Notes: generated by a model not told the origin, from the sequence alone. 64,000 nt of DNA from an archaeon HR01 (GCA_002898355.1 BEHD01000001.1:62001-126000), one strand, 5' to 3'; positions 8,465 to 16,270 are shown, counted from the first letter of the stretch. Program-made: numbers and translations.

Positions 8465-9010
8465 CTAATTTCCTGAAAAGCGATGCAAGGCATCATAGAA
8501 TTTCCTGAAACTCTGTGATTTACTCAACAGTGTACCAATGTCGAGTCTATCGGCGAAGCCGGGTAAGTGACTTTTTTCATATCCATGGTTCCGTTTCAAA
8601 AATTCGAGAGGTTTAGCTTCATTGAGGCACATGTTTGCTACTATCCATTCTTCGATGCAGGGATTGCATGCAACTGCAATTAATTCTATCTGTAGGTTGT
8701 CTTTAGAAAGTTCTCTCGTAAGTTTCTGCTGAATTTCCTGTTCTGCGTTGTTTTCTCCATCTGAGTCAAAAACAACTATAAACTTACGGTAATTCTCTGC
8801 GGCTGCTTTGATTATGCGGGGTGCGTGATAGAGTATTCGGCCTCTGCCTCTAGCTGACTTCACCTTGACCTTGATACAGTTACTTATCTTCTTACACAGG
8901 TTTTGAAAAAATAACTTACCGTATTGGTCTTCACAGATTATGTAAATCGGTTTCACTGAAGCTGGTAAAGCCACATCTCGCTGGGCGTCAGCTTCTTCTC
9001 CCTCATCCAC
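8465..9010 (-). CDS. TOPRIM-like nuclease partner of an AAA ATPase (RloB/AbiL-type candidate)
   Basis: The 181-residue product carries the acidic signature of a TOPRIM-type fold: Glu27 in Ile-Ile-Cys-Glu-Asp after a hydrophobic strand, and Asp82/Asp84 in Val-Val-Phe-Asp-Ser-Asp-Gly. A later Asn116-Pro-Cys-Ile-Glu-Glu-Trp matches the Asn-Pro-Cys-Phe-Glu-Leu-Trp motif of RloB-like proteins. Such proteins are coupled to RloA/OLD-like ATPases in phage defence (RloAB, AbiL, PARIS, OLD). The ATG at 9010 is chosen because GGAGGAG stands 8 bases upstream; this makes a 58-base overlap with the ATPase gene. A GTG at 8974 is the alternative. Nuclease action is inferred, not shown. Confidence 0.68.
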   Translation of the reverse strand: MDEGEEADAQRDVALPASVKPIYIICEDQYGKLFFQNLCKKISNCIKVKVKSARGRGRILYHAPRIIKAAAENYRKFIVVFDSDGENNAEQEIQQKLTRELSKDNLQIELIAVACNPCIEEWIVANMCLNEAKPLEFLKRNHGYEKSHLPGFADRLDIGTLLSKSQSFRKFYDALHRFSGN

Positions 9011-10260
9011 CTCTGTATCTCCTCCAAGTTCTCAACCCGTCTCACCTTATTCCCTTCGGATGTTCTCTCCAGCAGCTGCAGACACTCAAGCCCAGCAACG
9101 TCCACCACTATCGGTGAGTGAGTTGCAACGATGGAGGTGATGTTTGCGTTTTTCAACTCTTCTACGATGTATTCGAGTATTTCACTGTGAAGAGAGTTCT
9201 CCAACTCATCAATCAATAGTATTGATGGCTTGCTCTCGACAGCCGTCAAAACATGTAGAAGTTTGTAGAATCCATCGGGGATGGATGGTGGGTCGAGTCT
9301 AGCACCGTACATACCATCCTGTATCGACAGGAAAACCCTCCCATCCACAGTTATGTCCGGCCTTAGAGTGAAATAGGGGAAAAGATTCTGTAGAGCTCTT
9401 TCGATTCTATCCGGTAACCGGCCGCCGCCCTGTAAAAACCATCTATGTAGTATCGCAGCCAAGTTTTCACCACGTTCAGATATAACATCCCCGTTTTTAT
9501 GAGTCTGAGGCTGCCTGATACCGACCAAATCAGGATGTTTAATCAACAAAGAACTCGCGAAAAATTTTTTCAAGTTGTATAAGGTATAGGTAACTAGGGG
9601 CTCATCTAGCGATGTTAAGTTCGGGGACAGTAGCTTAACCTCTCTCACCAAAAATTCGAAATCAGGTATATTTCTGAACAAAAAAAGGGAAAGCAGTACA
9701 ACCTGACTTTCTTCATATTTTTTGAAAAGACCAAATCCAATTTTTACTTGAAGCAAACTTATTAACTCAACATTAAATTTAACTTTAATGCTTATTCCAT
9801 TTTCTTTTAGTAAGCTTAAATGTTTTTCGAAGAAGTGTTCATCATATTCAATCGTCAGCACATTTCCTTCTATGGATAAAGATACCACGTTTTTTAGGTC
9901 TATTCTCTCTTTCGCTAATGTAACCATGCCGCCGGCACCTGTGAAGACAGCCTCGTATGTTGCAACGTGTTCTTCTGGGAGTTGGAATTCGAGCTCGAAT
10001 CTTATCGGTTTTGTTTCGTCGTTCCCGTAGACTATGTTTCTGTAGGTCCACCACTCTAGATGAGGTAGGTATGGTGACTCTGTCTGGACTAGTGCTTTCT
10101 TGAGGAATTTGAACGCCTCGAGCAGGCTTGTCTTGCCTGATGAGTTGGGGCCCACCAAGACGTTGAGGCCGTCGTATAGCTCCAGTTTGCAGTCCTTGAA
10201 GCCCTTCCAGTTTTGTATCCTGACCGACTTCAGTCGTAGTCTTTCTTCTTCTTTGGACAT
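8953..10260 (-). CDS. AAA ATPase of the OLD/RloA (SMC-like) group, defence candidate
   Basis: The 435-residue protein starts with a Rad50/SMC-like N-lobe (Arg-Ile-Gln-Asn-Trp-Lys-Gly-Phe) and a Walker A at residues 37-44 (Gly-Pro-Asn-Ser-Ser-Gly-Lys-Thr). The C-terminal lobe has Walker B Ile-Leu-Leu-Ile-Asp351-Glu352, Leu-Glu-Asn-Ser-Leu-His as D-loop, and the switch His381 in Ala-Thr-His-Ser-Pro. There is no fused nuclease; the TOPRIM part is the next gene, overlapping it. The middle 200 residues are AT-rich in codon use and lack recognised motifs. Family knowledge: such ATPases sense phage components and control a partner nuclease. It is probably transcribed from a TTAAAT box at about 10287-10294, with a short inverted repeat between box and start. 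Confidence 0.8.
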   Translation of the reverse strand: MSKEEERLRLKSVRIQNWKGFKDCKLELYDGLNVLVGPNSSGKTSLLEAFKFLKKALVQTESPYLPHLEWWTYRNIVYGNDETKPIRFELEFQLPEEHVATYEAVFTGAGGMVTLAKERIDLKNVVSLSIEGNVLTIEYDEHFFEKHLSLLKENGISIKVKFNVELISLLQVKIGFGLFKKYEESQVVLLSLFLFRNIPDFEFLVREVKLLSPNLTSLDEPLVTYTLYNLKKFFASSLLIKHPDLVGIRQPQTHKNGDVISERGENLAAILHRWFLQGGGRLPDRIERALQNLFPYFTLRPDITVDGRVFLSIQDGMYGARLDPPSIPDGFYKLLHVLTAVESKPSILLIDELENSLHSEILEYIVEELKNANITSIVATHSPIVVDVAGLECLQLLERTSEGNKVRRVENLEEIQRWMREKKLTPSEMWLYQLQ

Positions 10261-10275
10261 GTAACCATCAGTTAC
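10261..10275. promoter_or_regulatory. Inverted repeat directly before the ATPase start codon
   Basis: GTAAC-CATCA-GTTAC is a perfect 5-base inverted repeat touching the ATG of the ATPase gene and lying between it and an AT-rich box at 10287-10294 (read on the minus strand). The position, over the expected transcription start, suits an operator. Short arms mean chance is possible. Confidence 0.35.
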
Positions 10276-10381
10276 ATTCTTGGCAGGGATTTAAGAGTTT
10301 TAATCCGATATGGTGCTGGATGATTCCTGCTTATATAAGGCTTCACAATACCGGAGGTACGGCGGCCTATCGCCATAAACT

Positions 10382-10472
10382 AGAACGCAGGCTCTGCTGG
10401 GTGGAGGCTATCCGACGCCTGGTCATGAGCTAGCCCCTTCTAAGGCCTCTGTCAGCTATCAGCACACCTATC
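10382..10472 (+). repeat. Right copy of duplicated gene junction flanking the island
   Basis: Bases 10382-10430 repeat the reductase 3' end, ending in the same Ser-Asp-Ala-Trp-Ser-stop, but with eight codons missing between two GGAGGCT repeats present in the left copy. Bases 10431-10472 are the genuine 3' end of the permease gene, matching the remnant at 8379-8407. The fragment has no start and is not expressed as a reductase. Together with the left copy it delimits about 1.98 kb of inserted DNA. Confidence 0.75.
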
Positions 10473-11302
10473 GCCGTGAAGGCCGCTGCGAAGACGGCCA
10501 CCGCGCCCAAGTCTAGGAGGAGCTTTGAAGGGTCTGCGGCCGGCCCGTAGAGGAGCGACTGTCTAACGGCGTCCACGGCGTAGCTTATAGGGTTCACCGA
10601 TGCGATGGACTGGAGCCAGGAGGGCATCATCCTGATGGGGTATAATGCGTTGCTGGCGAACATGAGGGGGAGGTTTAGGAGGTTCATCACGGCCATCTGG
10701 CTCTCCCAGCTCTTCAGCCTCACGCCCAGCGATACGAAGAGGGATGAAAGCCCTAGGGAGAGTAGGAAGAGGGAGGCTAGGGCTGCGGGGAGTGAGATGG
10801 GGCTGGACAGGGAGTATCTGGCGCCGAAGGCTATGGAGATGGCCATAACCATCAGGGCCTGCACCACAGACCTAATCACCGAGGAGAGGACCTTCGAGAA
10901 TATTATGGTGCCCCTCTTGATGGGGGCGGCTAGGAGCTTGTTGAGGAAGCCCAGCCTCCTATCCCATGCGACGGACATCCCTGTGGACATGGATGTGAAG
11001 AGAACCACTATGGAGAGCATGCCCACCGACATGTAGGTGAAGTAGTCCAGTCCGGAGGCACCTAGGAGGCTGGCCATTATACTGTTGAAGGCCTCACCCA
11101 GCTGGGAGGTGATGTATGGTGGAAGCTGTGCGAGTACGTCGTCGGAGATGTTGAGGATGGCTGTAAGGTTGAAGGCTTTACCGAACAACCCCATCCATAT
11201 TACTGGCTGGACCATCGTCATAAAGAGTAGGAAGGGGGACCTAACCCATTTCCTCAGCTCCCGGCCCACCAGTGCCTGCAGCTCCATCAGAAGGTTCATC
11301 AT
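10430..11302 (-). CDS. ABC-2 type exporter permease
   Basis: The 290-residue protein has the ABC-2 membrane domain: an amphipathic N-terminus (Val-Gly-Arg-Glu-Leu-Arg-Lys-Trp), a first span at about 25-45, an extracellular region with Leu/Gln/Pro, and five further spans through about 285, with the central Pro-Ile-Lys-Arg-Gly cytoplasmic loop typical of DrrB-like permeases. Its ATG overlaps the stop of the ATPase gene by 4 bases, and it closes a PadR-ATPase-permease operon, the usual layout of drug or lipid exporters. The substrate is unknown. Confidence 0.85.
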   Translation of the reverse strand: MMNLLMELQALVGRELRKWVRSPFLLFMTMVQPVIWMGLFGKAFNLTAILNISDDVLAQLPPYITSQLGEAFNSIMASLLGASGLDYFTYMSVGMLSIVVLFTSMSTGMSVAWDRRLGFLNKLLAAPIKRGTIIFSKVLSSVIRSVVQALMVMAISIAFGARYSLSSPISLPAALASLFLLSLGLSSLFVSLGVRLKSWESQMAVMNLLNLPLMFASNALYPIRMMPSWLQSIASVNPISYAVDAVRQSLLYGPAADPSKLLLDLGAVAVFAAAFTAIGVLIADRGLRRG

Positions 11303-12291
11303 GTTCTCATCCTCCTCACTATCATTCTCTGCCGGAAGGCCTCCTCCCAGCTGCCTGTCTCATCCCTCAGCTTCCGGCCCGTATACTCTAGGAAGACCTC
11401 ATCCAGGGTTGGCTTACGCATCACAACCCTGCTCACCCTCACCCCGCTCCTCAGCAGGTTCTCCAGAATGGCCGGCAGCCCCTCCTCACCATTATCCACG
11501 GAGAGCCTGTATACACCGTCGGCGAGGCTGACCCTCCTCACAGCGTCAACCCGGCCTAGGATAGACATCACATCCGCCGAGCCGCCGTTGACTATCTCGA
11601 GGTCTATGATGCTTCCGCCAAGGCTGGCTTTGAGGTCTGAAGGTGTTCCCAAAGCCCTTATCTTCCCACGGTCTATTATCGCAACCCTCTCGCATAGGGA
11701 GTCAGCCTCGTCCATGTAGTGGGTGGTTAGGAAGACGGTCATACCCAGCTCCCTTCTCAGCCGTGTGATGTACTCCCAGATGGCTGCCCTTGTCTGGACG
11801 TCGAGGCCGAGGGTGGGTTCGTCGAGGAAGAGTATCTCTGGGTCGTGGAGGAGGCCGGCGGCCAGTTCAAGCCTCTTCCTCATACCGCCGGAGTATGTCT
11901 CCACCCTCCTCCCCGCAGCGTCGGACAGCCCCACCAGCTCCAAGACCTCGGCAGCCCTCCGCCTAGCCTCAGACCTGGGGATATGATATAGGCCGGCCTG
12001 GAGCATGAGGTTCTCCCACCCGGTCAGGTCGTCATCCACCGTGATATCCTGGGGCACAAGCCCCACGATGCGTCTCACCTTCTCCGCCTCCGACACCACA
12101 TCGTATCCCCCCACCAAGGCTCTCCCAGATGTAGGCCTCATCAGAGTCGTCAAAATGTTGATGGTGGTGGTCTTGCCTGCGCCGTTGGGTCCTAGGAAGC
12201 CGAAGAGCTCTCCATCGTTGACTGTGAAGGAGACCCCGTCAACCGCCACCAGCTTCCCGAAGGTCTTCACCAGCCCCTCAGTCACGATCAT
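11299..12291 (-). CDS. ABC exporter ATPase, DrrA-like
   Basis: The 330-residue ATPase has Walker A (Gly-Pro-Asn-Gly-Ala-Gly-Lys-Thr-Thr, about 35-43), Q-loop in Gly-Leu-Val-Pro-Gln, signature Tyr-Ser-Gly-Gly-Met-Arg-Lys-Arg, Walker B Leu-Phe-Leu-Asp-Glu-Pro-Thr and the switch His in Leu-Thr-Thr-His-Tyr-Met. The C-terminal hundred residues contain the DrrA-type extension with Lys-Pro-Thr-Leu-Asp-Glu-Val-Phe-Leu. It powers the adjacent permease. Four-base overlaps on both sides show translational coupling in the PadR operon. Confidence 0.92.
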   Translation of the reverse strand: MIVTEGLVKTFGKLVAVDGVSFTVNDGELFGFLGPNGAGKTTTINILTTLMRPTSGRALVGGYDVVSEAEKVRRIVGLVPQDITVDDDLTGWENLMLQAGLYHIPRSEARRRAAEVLELVGLSDAAGRRVETYSGGMRKRLELAAGLLHDPEILFLDEPTLGLDVQTRAAIWEYITRLRRELGMTVFLTTHYMDEADSLCERVAIIDRGKIRALGTPSDLKASLGGSIIDLEIVNGGSADVMSILGRVDAVRRVSLADGVYRLSVDNGEEGLPAILENLLRSGVRVSRVVMRKPTLDEVFLEYTGRKLRDETGSWEEAFRQRMIVRRMRT

Positions 12292-12761
12292 CTCAGCATC
12301 AGCTCGGCAAGCTTTCGCCTCGCATCCTCGAGAACTGTCACAGCCTCCCTCAGCTTCGCCTCGTCACCCTCAGACCATAGCATGAAGAACGTCTGGGCCA
12401 GCTTCCTGCCGGCTATCAAGAGCCTCGCCCTCTCATCATCCATCATCTGGTTGCACATCTCCATCAGCCTCGCCAGCTTCTCCCGCCTCTCCTCAAGAAA
12501 GTCCAACCCCTCACCTGTGATGGTGTAAACCCTTCGACCATCCACGGCCTCGGTCCTGACATATCCCTCATCCTCCAGCCACTGGAGGGTTGGGTAGATG
12601 GCTCCCGGGCTTGGCTGGTAGAGCCCTTTGAACATCTGGCTTATCTCCTTGGCCACCTCGTATCCGTGCATAGGCCGCTTCTTTAACGCCTCGAGGACTA
12701 GGAGGCGTGAGTCTCCTTTTCGGAGTCTTGAGAAGTACCCTATCCTGCCACCTAATATCAC
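12288..12761 (-). CDS. PadR-family transcriptional regulator
   Basis: The 157-residue protein has the PadR winged helix: Leu-Leu-Val-Leu-Glu-Ala-Leu-Lys...Met-His-Gly-Tyr-Glu-Val, then Pro-Ser-Pro-Gly-Ala-Ile-Tyr-Pro-Thr-Leu-Gln-Trp-Leu-Glu-Asp-Glu-Gly-Tyr (about residues 50-68) and a C-terminal helical dimerisation region. It most likely represses the exporter operon that it heads. GTG at 12761 is the only good start and lies inside a perfect palindrome, with an AT-rich box about 27 bases upstream, so the transcript is probably leaderless and autoregulated. Confidence 0.9.
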   Translation of the reverse strand: MILGGRIGYFSRLRKGDSRLLVLEALKKRPMHGYEVAKEISQMFKGLYQPSPGAIYPTLQWLEDEGYVRTEAVDGRRVYTITGEGLDFLEERREKLARLMEMCNQMMDDERARLLIAGRKLAQTFFMLWSEGDEAKLREAVTVLEDARRKLAELMLR

Positions 12762-12773
12762 GATATATCGTGA
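12758..12773. promoter_or_regulatory. Palindromic operator over the PadR start codon
   Basis: TCACGATATATCGTGA is a perfect 16-base palindrome that contains the GTG start codon of padR at its edge. An AT-rich box A (TTAAATATT on the minus strand, about 12783-12791) lies just upstream. PadR dimers bind such repeats at their own promoters, so occupancy here would block initiation. The palindrome is seen; the binding is inferred. Confidence 0.6.
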
Positions 12774-12801
12774 AATATATCAATATTTAATTTTTACCCA
12801 G

Positions 12802-13245
12802 CTAAAAAACCCCAACCCTCTCAGGCTTAACCACCAAAATAACCCTCGGCGAGCTACCCCACCACCGGAACTTCTCACCCGTGTATTTTATGGCCAGCTC
12901 ATCGATGTGTCTATCGGCCTCCTCACCAGTCACCCACTCCACAACCCTACCCCTCACAAAGACGTATCTGTAGGGGTTGGATGGGTCGGGGATGGAAAGG
13001 CAGACCCTCGGGTCCCGGCGGGTATTCCTCTCCTTCACACGGCCCACCGCTGTGTTGACGCGGATAAACCCATTCTTCTCATCCAGCCACACGGGCGTAA
13101 CATGCGGCGAGCCGTCAGGGTTCACAGTGGCTAGAAAACCGAAACTCCTAGAATTCAGTATCTCCCTCACATCCTTCTCCAGAGTCATACCCTGCCTCTC
13201 TGCAGACAACAATTTGGCTTTTTCCAGCCCCTGCATACGCCGCAC
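12802..13245 (-). CDS. Split-barrel PPOX-class F420-dependent oxidoreductase
   Basis: Up to 147 residues. Motifs: Gly-Phe-Leu-Ala-Thr-Val-Asn-Pro-Asp-Gly-Ser-Pro-His-Val-Thr-Pro-Val-Trp, typical of the flavin/deazaflavin split barrel (FDOR-B), then Val-Lys-Glu-Arg-Asn...Pro-Arg-Val-Cys-Leu-Ser-Ile, and a closing Trp-Gly. Family members use F420 or FMN to reduce small substrates or protect cells. The ORF opens at 13245, but an internal ATG at 13188 gives a more usual N-terminus. The exporter operon starts 41 bases downstream. Confidence 0.75.
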   Translation of the reverse strand: MRRMQGLEKAKLLSAERQGMTLEKDVREILNSRSFGFLATVNPDGSPHVTPVWLDEKNGFIRVNTAVGRVKERNTRRDPRVCLSIPDPSNPYRYVFVRGRVVEWVTGEEADRHIDELAIKYTGEKFRWWGSSPRVILVVKPERVGVF

Positions 13246-13261
13246 GGCCTACGGCCGGCGC

Positions 13262-13990
13262 TCAACCCTCCATTATCTCGCTCAGATACCTATCCACCAC
13301 CTCGTTGGAGAGCTTCTCATACTTCTCGGTGGAGCCGACATCATACCAGAAACACTCTGAGATGTGGGCCGAGACCTTTTCGCCACTTCTGATGACTGCT
13401 GGGATAAGGTCCGACATAATGTCTGACAGGCCCATCCCATACCTAAGCAGGCCAGCCTCAAGAACCAGAATACCGATCGTAACATTTATGGGTATGAAGG
13501 GCTTCTCACGCATCTCAGTAACACGTCCTCCGGACACCTCAGCCACGCCCACCGGAAGCTGATATCTCGGCGAGAGGGCCAGCGTAGCCGCAGCACCTTC
13601 GCTGACATGCCTATCCACCAGCTCCCGGAGGTTGAGGTTTGTCAGAATGTCGCCATAGTAGATGAGGAGGGTGTCGTCCATGCTGAAGGCCTTCTTCCCC
13701 AGCGCGTTGAGAAGGGATGCGCAGGTCCCCTTCACGTTTTCATCGTCCCAGACATAGCTTATCCTAACACCCAGCTTTTCACCGTCTCCGAAGTAGTTGA
13801 CCACCTGCTCGCCCTTATAGCCAACCAGCAGCACGGCCTCGTCGAACCCGTGAAACTTGAGATGGCGGAGTATATACTCCAGCAGGGGCTTCTGCTGCCG
13901 GCCCACCGGTATCATAGTCTTCTGGAAGTAGTAGGTGAGGGGTCTCAGACGACTCCCCTCACCACCGCACAACACCACAGTCCGCAACAA
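13262..13990 (-). CDS. Sugar-phosphate nucleotidyltransferase
   Basis: The 242-residue enzyme has the nucleotidyltransferase signature at its N-terminus: Leu-Cys-Gly-Gly-Glu-Gly-Ser-Arg-Leu-Arg-Pro-Leu-Thr (about 7-19), then Lys-Thr-Met-Ile-Pro-Val-Gly and Lys-Pro-Leu-Leu-Glu-Tyr. Later come Tyr-Tyr-Gly-Asp-Ile-Leu (metal-binding Asp) and Glu-Lys-Pro. It makes NDP-sugars from NTP and sugar-1-phosphate; there is no C-terminal acyltransferase repeat, so it is a short single-domain form. TTG is the start, and a TTTATAAAC box lies about 27 bases upstream, indicating a leaderless message. Sugar specificity is not readable. Confidence 0.87.
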   Translation of the reverse strand: MLRTVVLCGGEGSRLRPLTYYFQKTMIPVGRQQKPLLEYILRHLKFHGFDEAVLLVGYKGEQVVNYFGDGEKLGVRISYVWDDENVKGTCASLLNALGKKAFSMDDTLLIYYGDILTNLNLRELVDRHVSEGAAATLALSPRYQLPVGVAEVSGGRVTEMREKPFIPINVTIGILVLEAGLLRYGMGLSDIMSDLIPAVIRSGEKVSAHISECFWYDVGSTEKYEKLSNEVVDRYLSEIMEG

Positions 13991-14092
13991 CTCCCACCGT
14001 AACCACAGCCGAGCTGTTTATAAAATTAATTAACAACGAACCCGGTGTCACACATCTCTGCTTTTGAGGAAGCTCCTTCTGATTTCTAGGGG

Positions 14093-14857
14093 CTAGAACC
14101 TTATCAGATAACCCCCATCGACCACCAACGCAATACCCGTAACCCACTCAGCATCATCCGACGCAAGATATAGCGCTGCCTTTGCGATGTCTTCAGGCCT
14201 TCCAACCCTCCTTATAAGATGCCTATCTATCATCTCCTCCAGAGCCTTAGCCGGGTCTGGCTGAGCATCTAGATAAACACGTAACATCGGTGTATCCACC
14301 GCACCGGGAAGGATAGCATTCACCCTTATGTTTCTTGGAGCAAGCTCCTTGGCCATGGCTATAGTCATAGCCAATACGCCGCCCTTGGACGCTGAATAGG
14401 CTACTAGGTCCGGCAAGCCGTTAACAGCGTTAACCGATGATATGTTGATTATAGAGCCGCCTCCAGACCTAGTGATCTCCGGGATCGCTGCCTTGGAAGA
14501 GAAGAAAACCCCTTTAAGGTTAACGTCGATGACCCTATTCCATTCGTCTTCCGTGGTCTCCCACGTATGTCTGACAAGCTCTACCCCTGCATTGTTGACA
14601 AGAATATTCAAGGAGCCAAAATTATCCACGATTGTTCTTATCATCCTCTCGGTATGCGGCACTCTTGAGACATCCGCCTCCACGAATATTGCTTCACCGC
14701 CCTCCGCCCTAATCTCATCTACGACCTTCCCCCCAGCTTCTTTGACGCAGTCGATAACACCAACCGACGCCCCCTCCTTTGCGAATAGGCGGGCAATGGC
14801 TCTTCCTATACCCGAGCCAGCTCCGGTGACCGCTGCGACTTTACCCTTAAGCTTCAC
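14093..14857 (-). CDS. Short-chain dehydrogenase/reductase
   Basis: The 254-residue enzyme shows a classical SDR: Thr-Gly-Ala-Gly-Ser-Gly-Ile-Gly at residues 11-18, Asp-Val-Ser after strand 3, Asn-Asn-Ala-Gly, catalytic Ser in Ile-Asn-Ile-Ser-Ser, Tyr-Ser-Ala-Ser-Lys, and the C-terminal Val-Val-Asp-Gly-Gly-Tyr. Asp at the end of strand 2 (Gly-Val-Ile-Asp) points to NAD. It oxidises or reduces an alcohol or ketone, possibly a sugar, as the flanking genes concern carbohydrates. GTG start with an AATTTATG box about 28 bases upstream. Confidence 0.88.
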   Translation of the reverse strand: MKLKGKVAAVTGAGSGIGRAIARLFAKEGASVGVIDCVKEAGGKVVDEIRAEGGEAIFVEADVSRVPHTERMIRTIVDNFGSLNILVNNAGVELVRHTWETTEDEWNRVIDVNLKGVFFSSKAAIPEITRSGGGSIINISSVNAVNGLPDLVAYSASKGGVLAMTIAMAKELAPRNIRVNAILPGAVDTPMLRVYLDAQPDPAKALEEMIDRHLIRRVGRPEDIAKAALYLASDDAEWVTGIALVVDGGYLIRF

Positions 14858-15148
14858 ACCAGCTCCATTTTACCCCAACATAAATTCTTTTGGATAAGAC
14901 GCATTAGCCCCGATGTGATAAACAATATTTAGCAGGATGACTTTGCCACTGTCAACTTCCTGCCTCATTCCTAGAAATGGGTTGTGTGTGCAGTAGCTAT
15001 CTCCTCTATACGCACGTTGTTGTGGAACCTTTTGACCCTGTCCTTAAGCTCCATGAGCCACCCGCTTCCCTCCCCCAAAGGCGTTGGTCTGAGACACATA
15101 CAAACATGTCAAGAATCTCAAAACCATAACATCCCCATTTTGTGACAG
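14858..15148. other. Intergenic stretch with one doubtful small reading frame
   Basis: This 291-base stretch holds the SDR promoter at its left end. On the minus strand 14971-15099 encodes 42 residues from ATG (Gly-Glu-Gly-Ser-Gly-Trp..., then Glu-Leu-Lys-Asp-Arg-Val-Lys-Arg-Phe), soluble and plausible in composition, but with no family likeness and no ribosome site. It may be the remnant of a gene or chance. Nothing else is seen. Confidence 0.3.
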
Positions 15149-16186
15149 CTACTCCTCAAGAGTCACCTTAGACATCGCCGTAAAGATATCCGGGTCCACA
15201 CCACGGCTCAGAGCCATAGCATGTGCGGCCAGCTCCAAAAATGTAGTGAACGGGAACACCGTAAGGTCCTCATCAATTCGCTCGTCAAACCCTAGGTCCA
15301 TGGGTGTGAATACCAAGGCTGTTCCACCGAGTTTTTCCATGTTAACAGCAAGCTTGCGTGACACCTGCTCAGTTGGTCCCGCAGCAATTATTATGGCTGC
15401 AGCCCTCTCATTAATGAGTTCTAGCGCCTCATGTCTGAACTCTGCAGCATCGTATGCCTCCACCCAGATCTTGGCAGCTTCCTTGAAGAGAAGGGAGCCT
15501 GTTTTAGCTGTTGCTAGATTAAATCCTCTTGCAAGTAGAAAACGTACGCTGGCTTGCTTAAATACGTCCACTACTGACCGTATTTTCTCACTCCAGCCAC
15601 CCATCTTATCCGCCAGGAGGTCCGATATCAGCATCAATCTTTGCTTAGGGTCATAGTCGTATGCCTTTGAGTCTGTCAACATGTTAGCTGCAGCTTTAGC
15701 GATCAGATTGAGAACTGCAAGAGCTGAAACATATGTTTTCGTGGAGCTTGCTCTTTCGACTCCAGCCCTTGTAACAATGCTCAAACCTGTGGCCTTGGTT
15801 AGGGGGCTATCAGCTGTGTTTGTCAGGGCTAGCGTCCTACCAAAACCGCTCTCTTTAAGTAGGGTAGCAGCCCTAACAGTTTCCACTGTATGACCAGATT
15901 GTGAGACAAATATCACGAGGTCTTCTTTGGAGATCGGGGGTGGGTAATATAGGAGATCCGAGGATAGGTAGGCCTGAGCACGTACGTGGGTCAGCTGGCT
16001 GAACAGAAACTGTCCATACAGCGCTGCGTTGAAGGAGGCACCCATACCCATCAGTATCACCCGACTGAGGGGCTTACGGAATAAGTGAGCTAGTTCTGAG
16101 AGGTCAACGGCAGACAGGCTCTCCTTTATTGCTGAAGGTTGTTCGAGGATCTCCCTCATCAGTATTTCTCCCTTTTCTTTTCCCAC
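15149..16186 (-). CDS. Double SIS-domain sugar-phosphate isomerase / deglycase
   Basis: About 345 residues with two SIS domains as in the isomerase half of GlmS, AgaS and FrlB. The first SIS domain shows Met-Gly-Met-Gly-Ala-Ser-Phe-Asn-Ala and later Phe-Val-Ser-Gln-Ser-Gly-His-Thr-Val-Glu-Thr; the second has Leu-Ala-Arg-Gly-Phe-Asn and Glu-Phe-Arg-His-Glu (Glu-His pair like the GlmS base). No glutaminase domain is present, so it may isomerise or deaminate amino-sugar phosphates or split fructosamine-6-phosphates. The frame opens at 16228 (ATG); GTG at 16186 fits the family start. It is divergent from a PfkB kinase gene, a pairing common in such pathways. Confidence 0.75.
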   Translation of the reverse strand: MGKEKGEILMREILEQPSAIKESLSAVDLSELAHLFRKPLSRVILMGMGASFNAALYGQFLFSQLTHVRAQAYLSSDLLYYPPPISKEDLVIFVSQSGHTVETVRAATLLKESGFGRTLALTNTADSPLTKATGLSIVTRAGVERASSTKTYVSALAVLNLIAKAAANMLTDSKAYDYDPKQRLMLISDLLADKMGGWSEKIRSVVDVFKQASVRFLLARGFNLATAKTGSLLFKEAAKIWVEAYDAAEFRHEALELINERAAAIIIAAGPTEQVSRKLAVNMEKLGGTALVFTPMDLGFDERIDEDLTVFPFTTFLELAAHAMALSRGVDPDIFTAMSKVTLEE

Positions 16187-16270
16187 CTGCACACCACCCT
16201 TTTCACAGCAACTCTGGCCTCGCCGCATTTAACCTATATTCCCGCCTTCTGTTACAATAATCGGACGACG

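Noticed and set aside
10329-10341. TATA-like GCTTATATAAGGC as promoter of a plus-strand gene
   Set aside because: No reading frame starts within reach on the plus strand; it may be an upstream or unused element of the ATPase gene.
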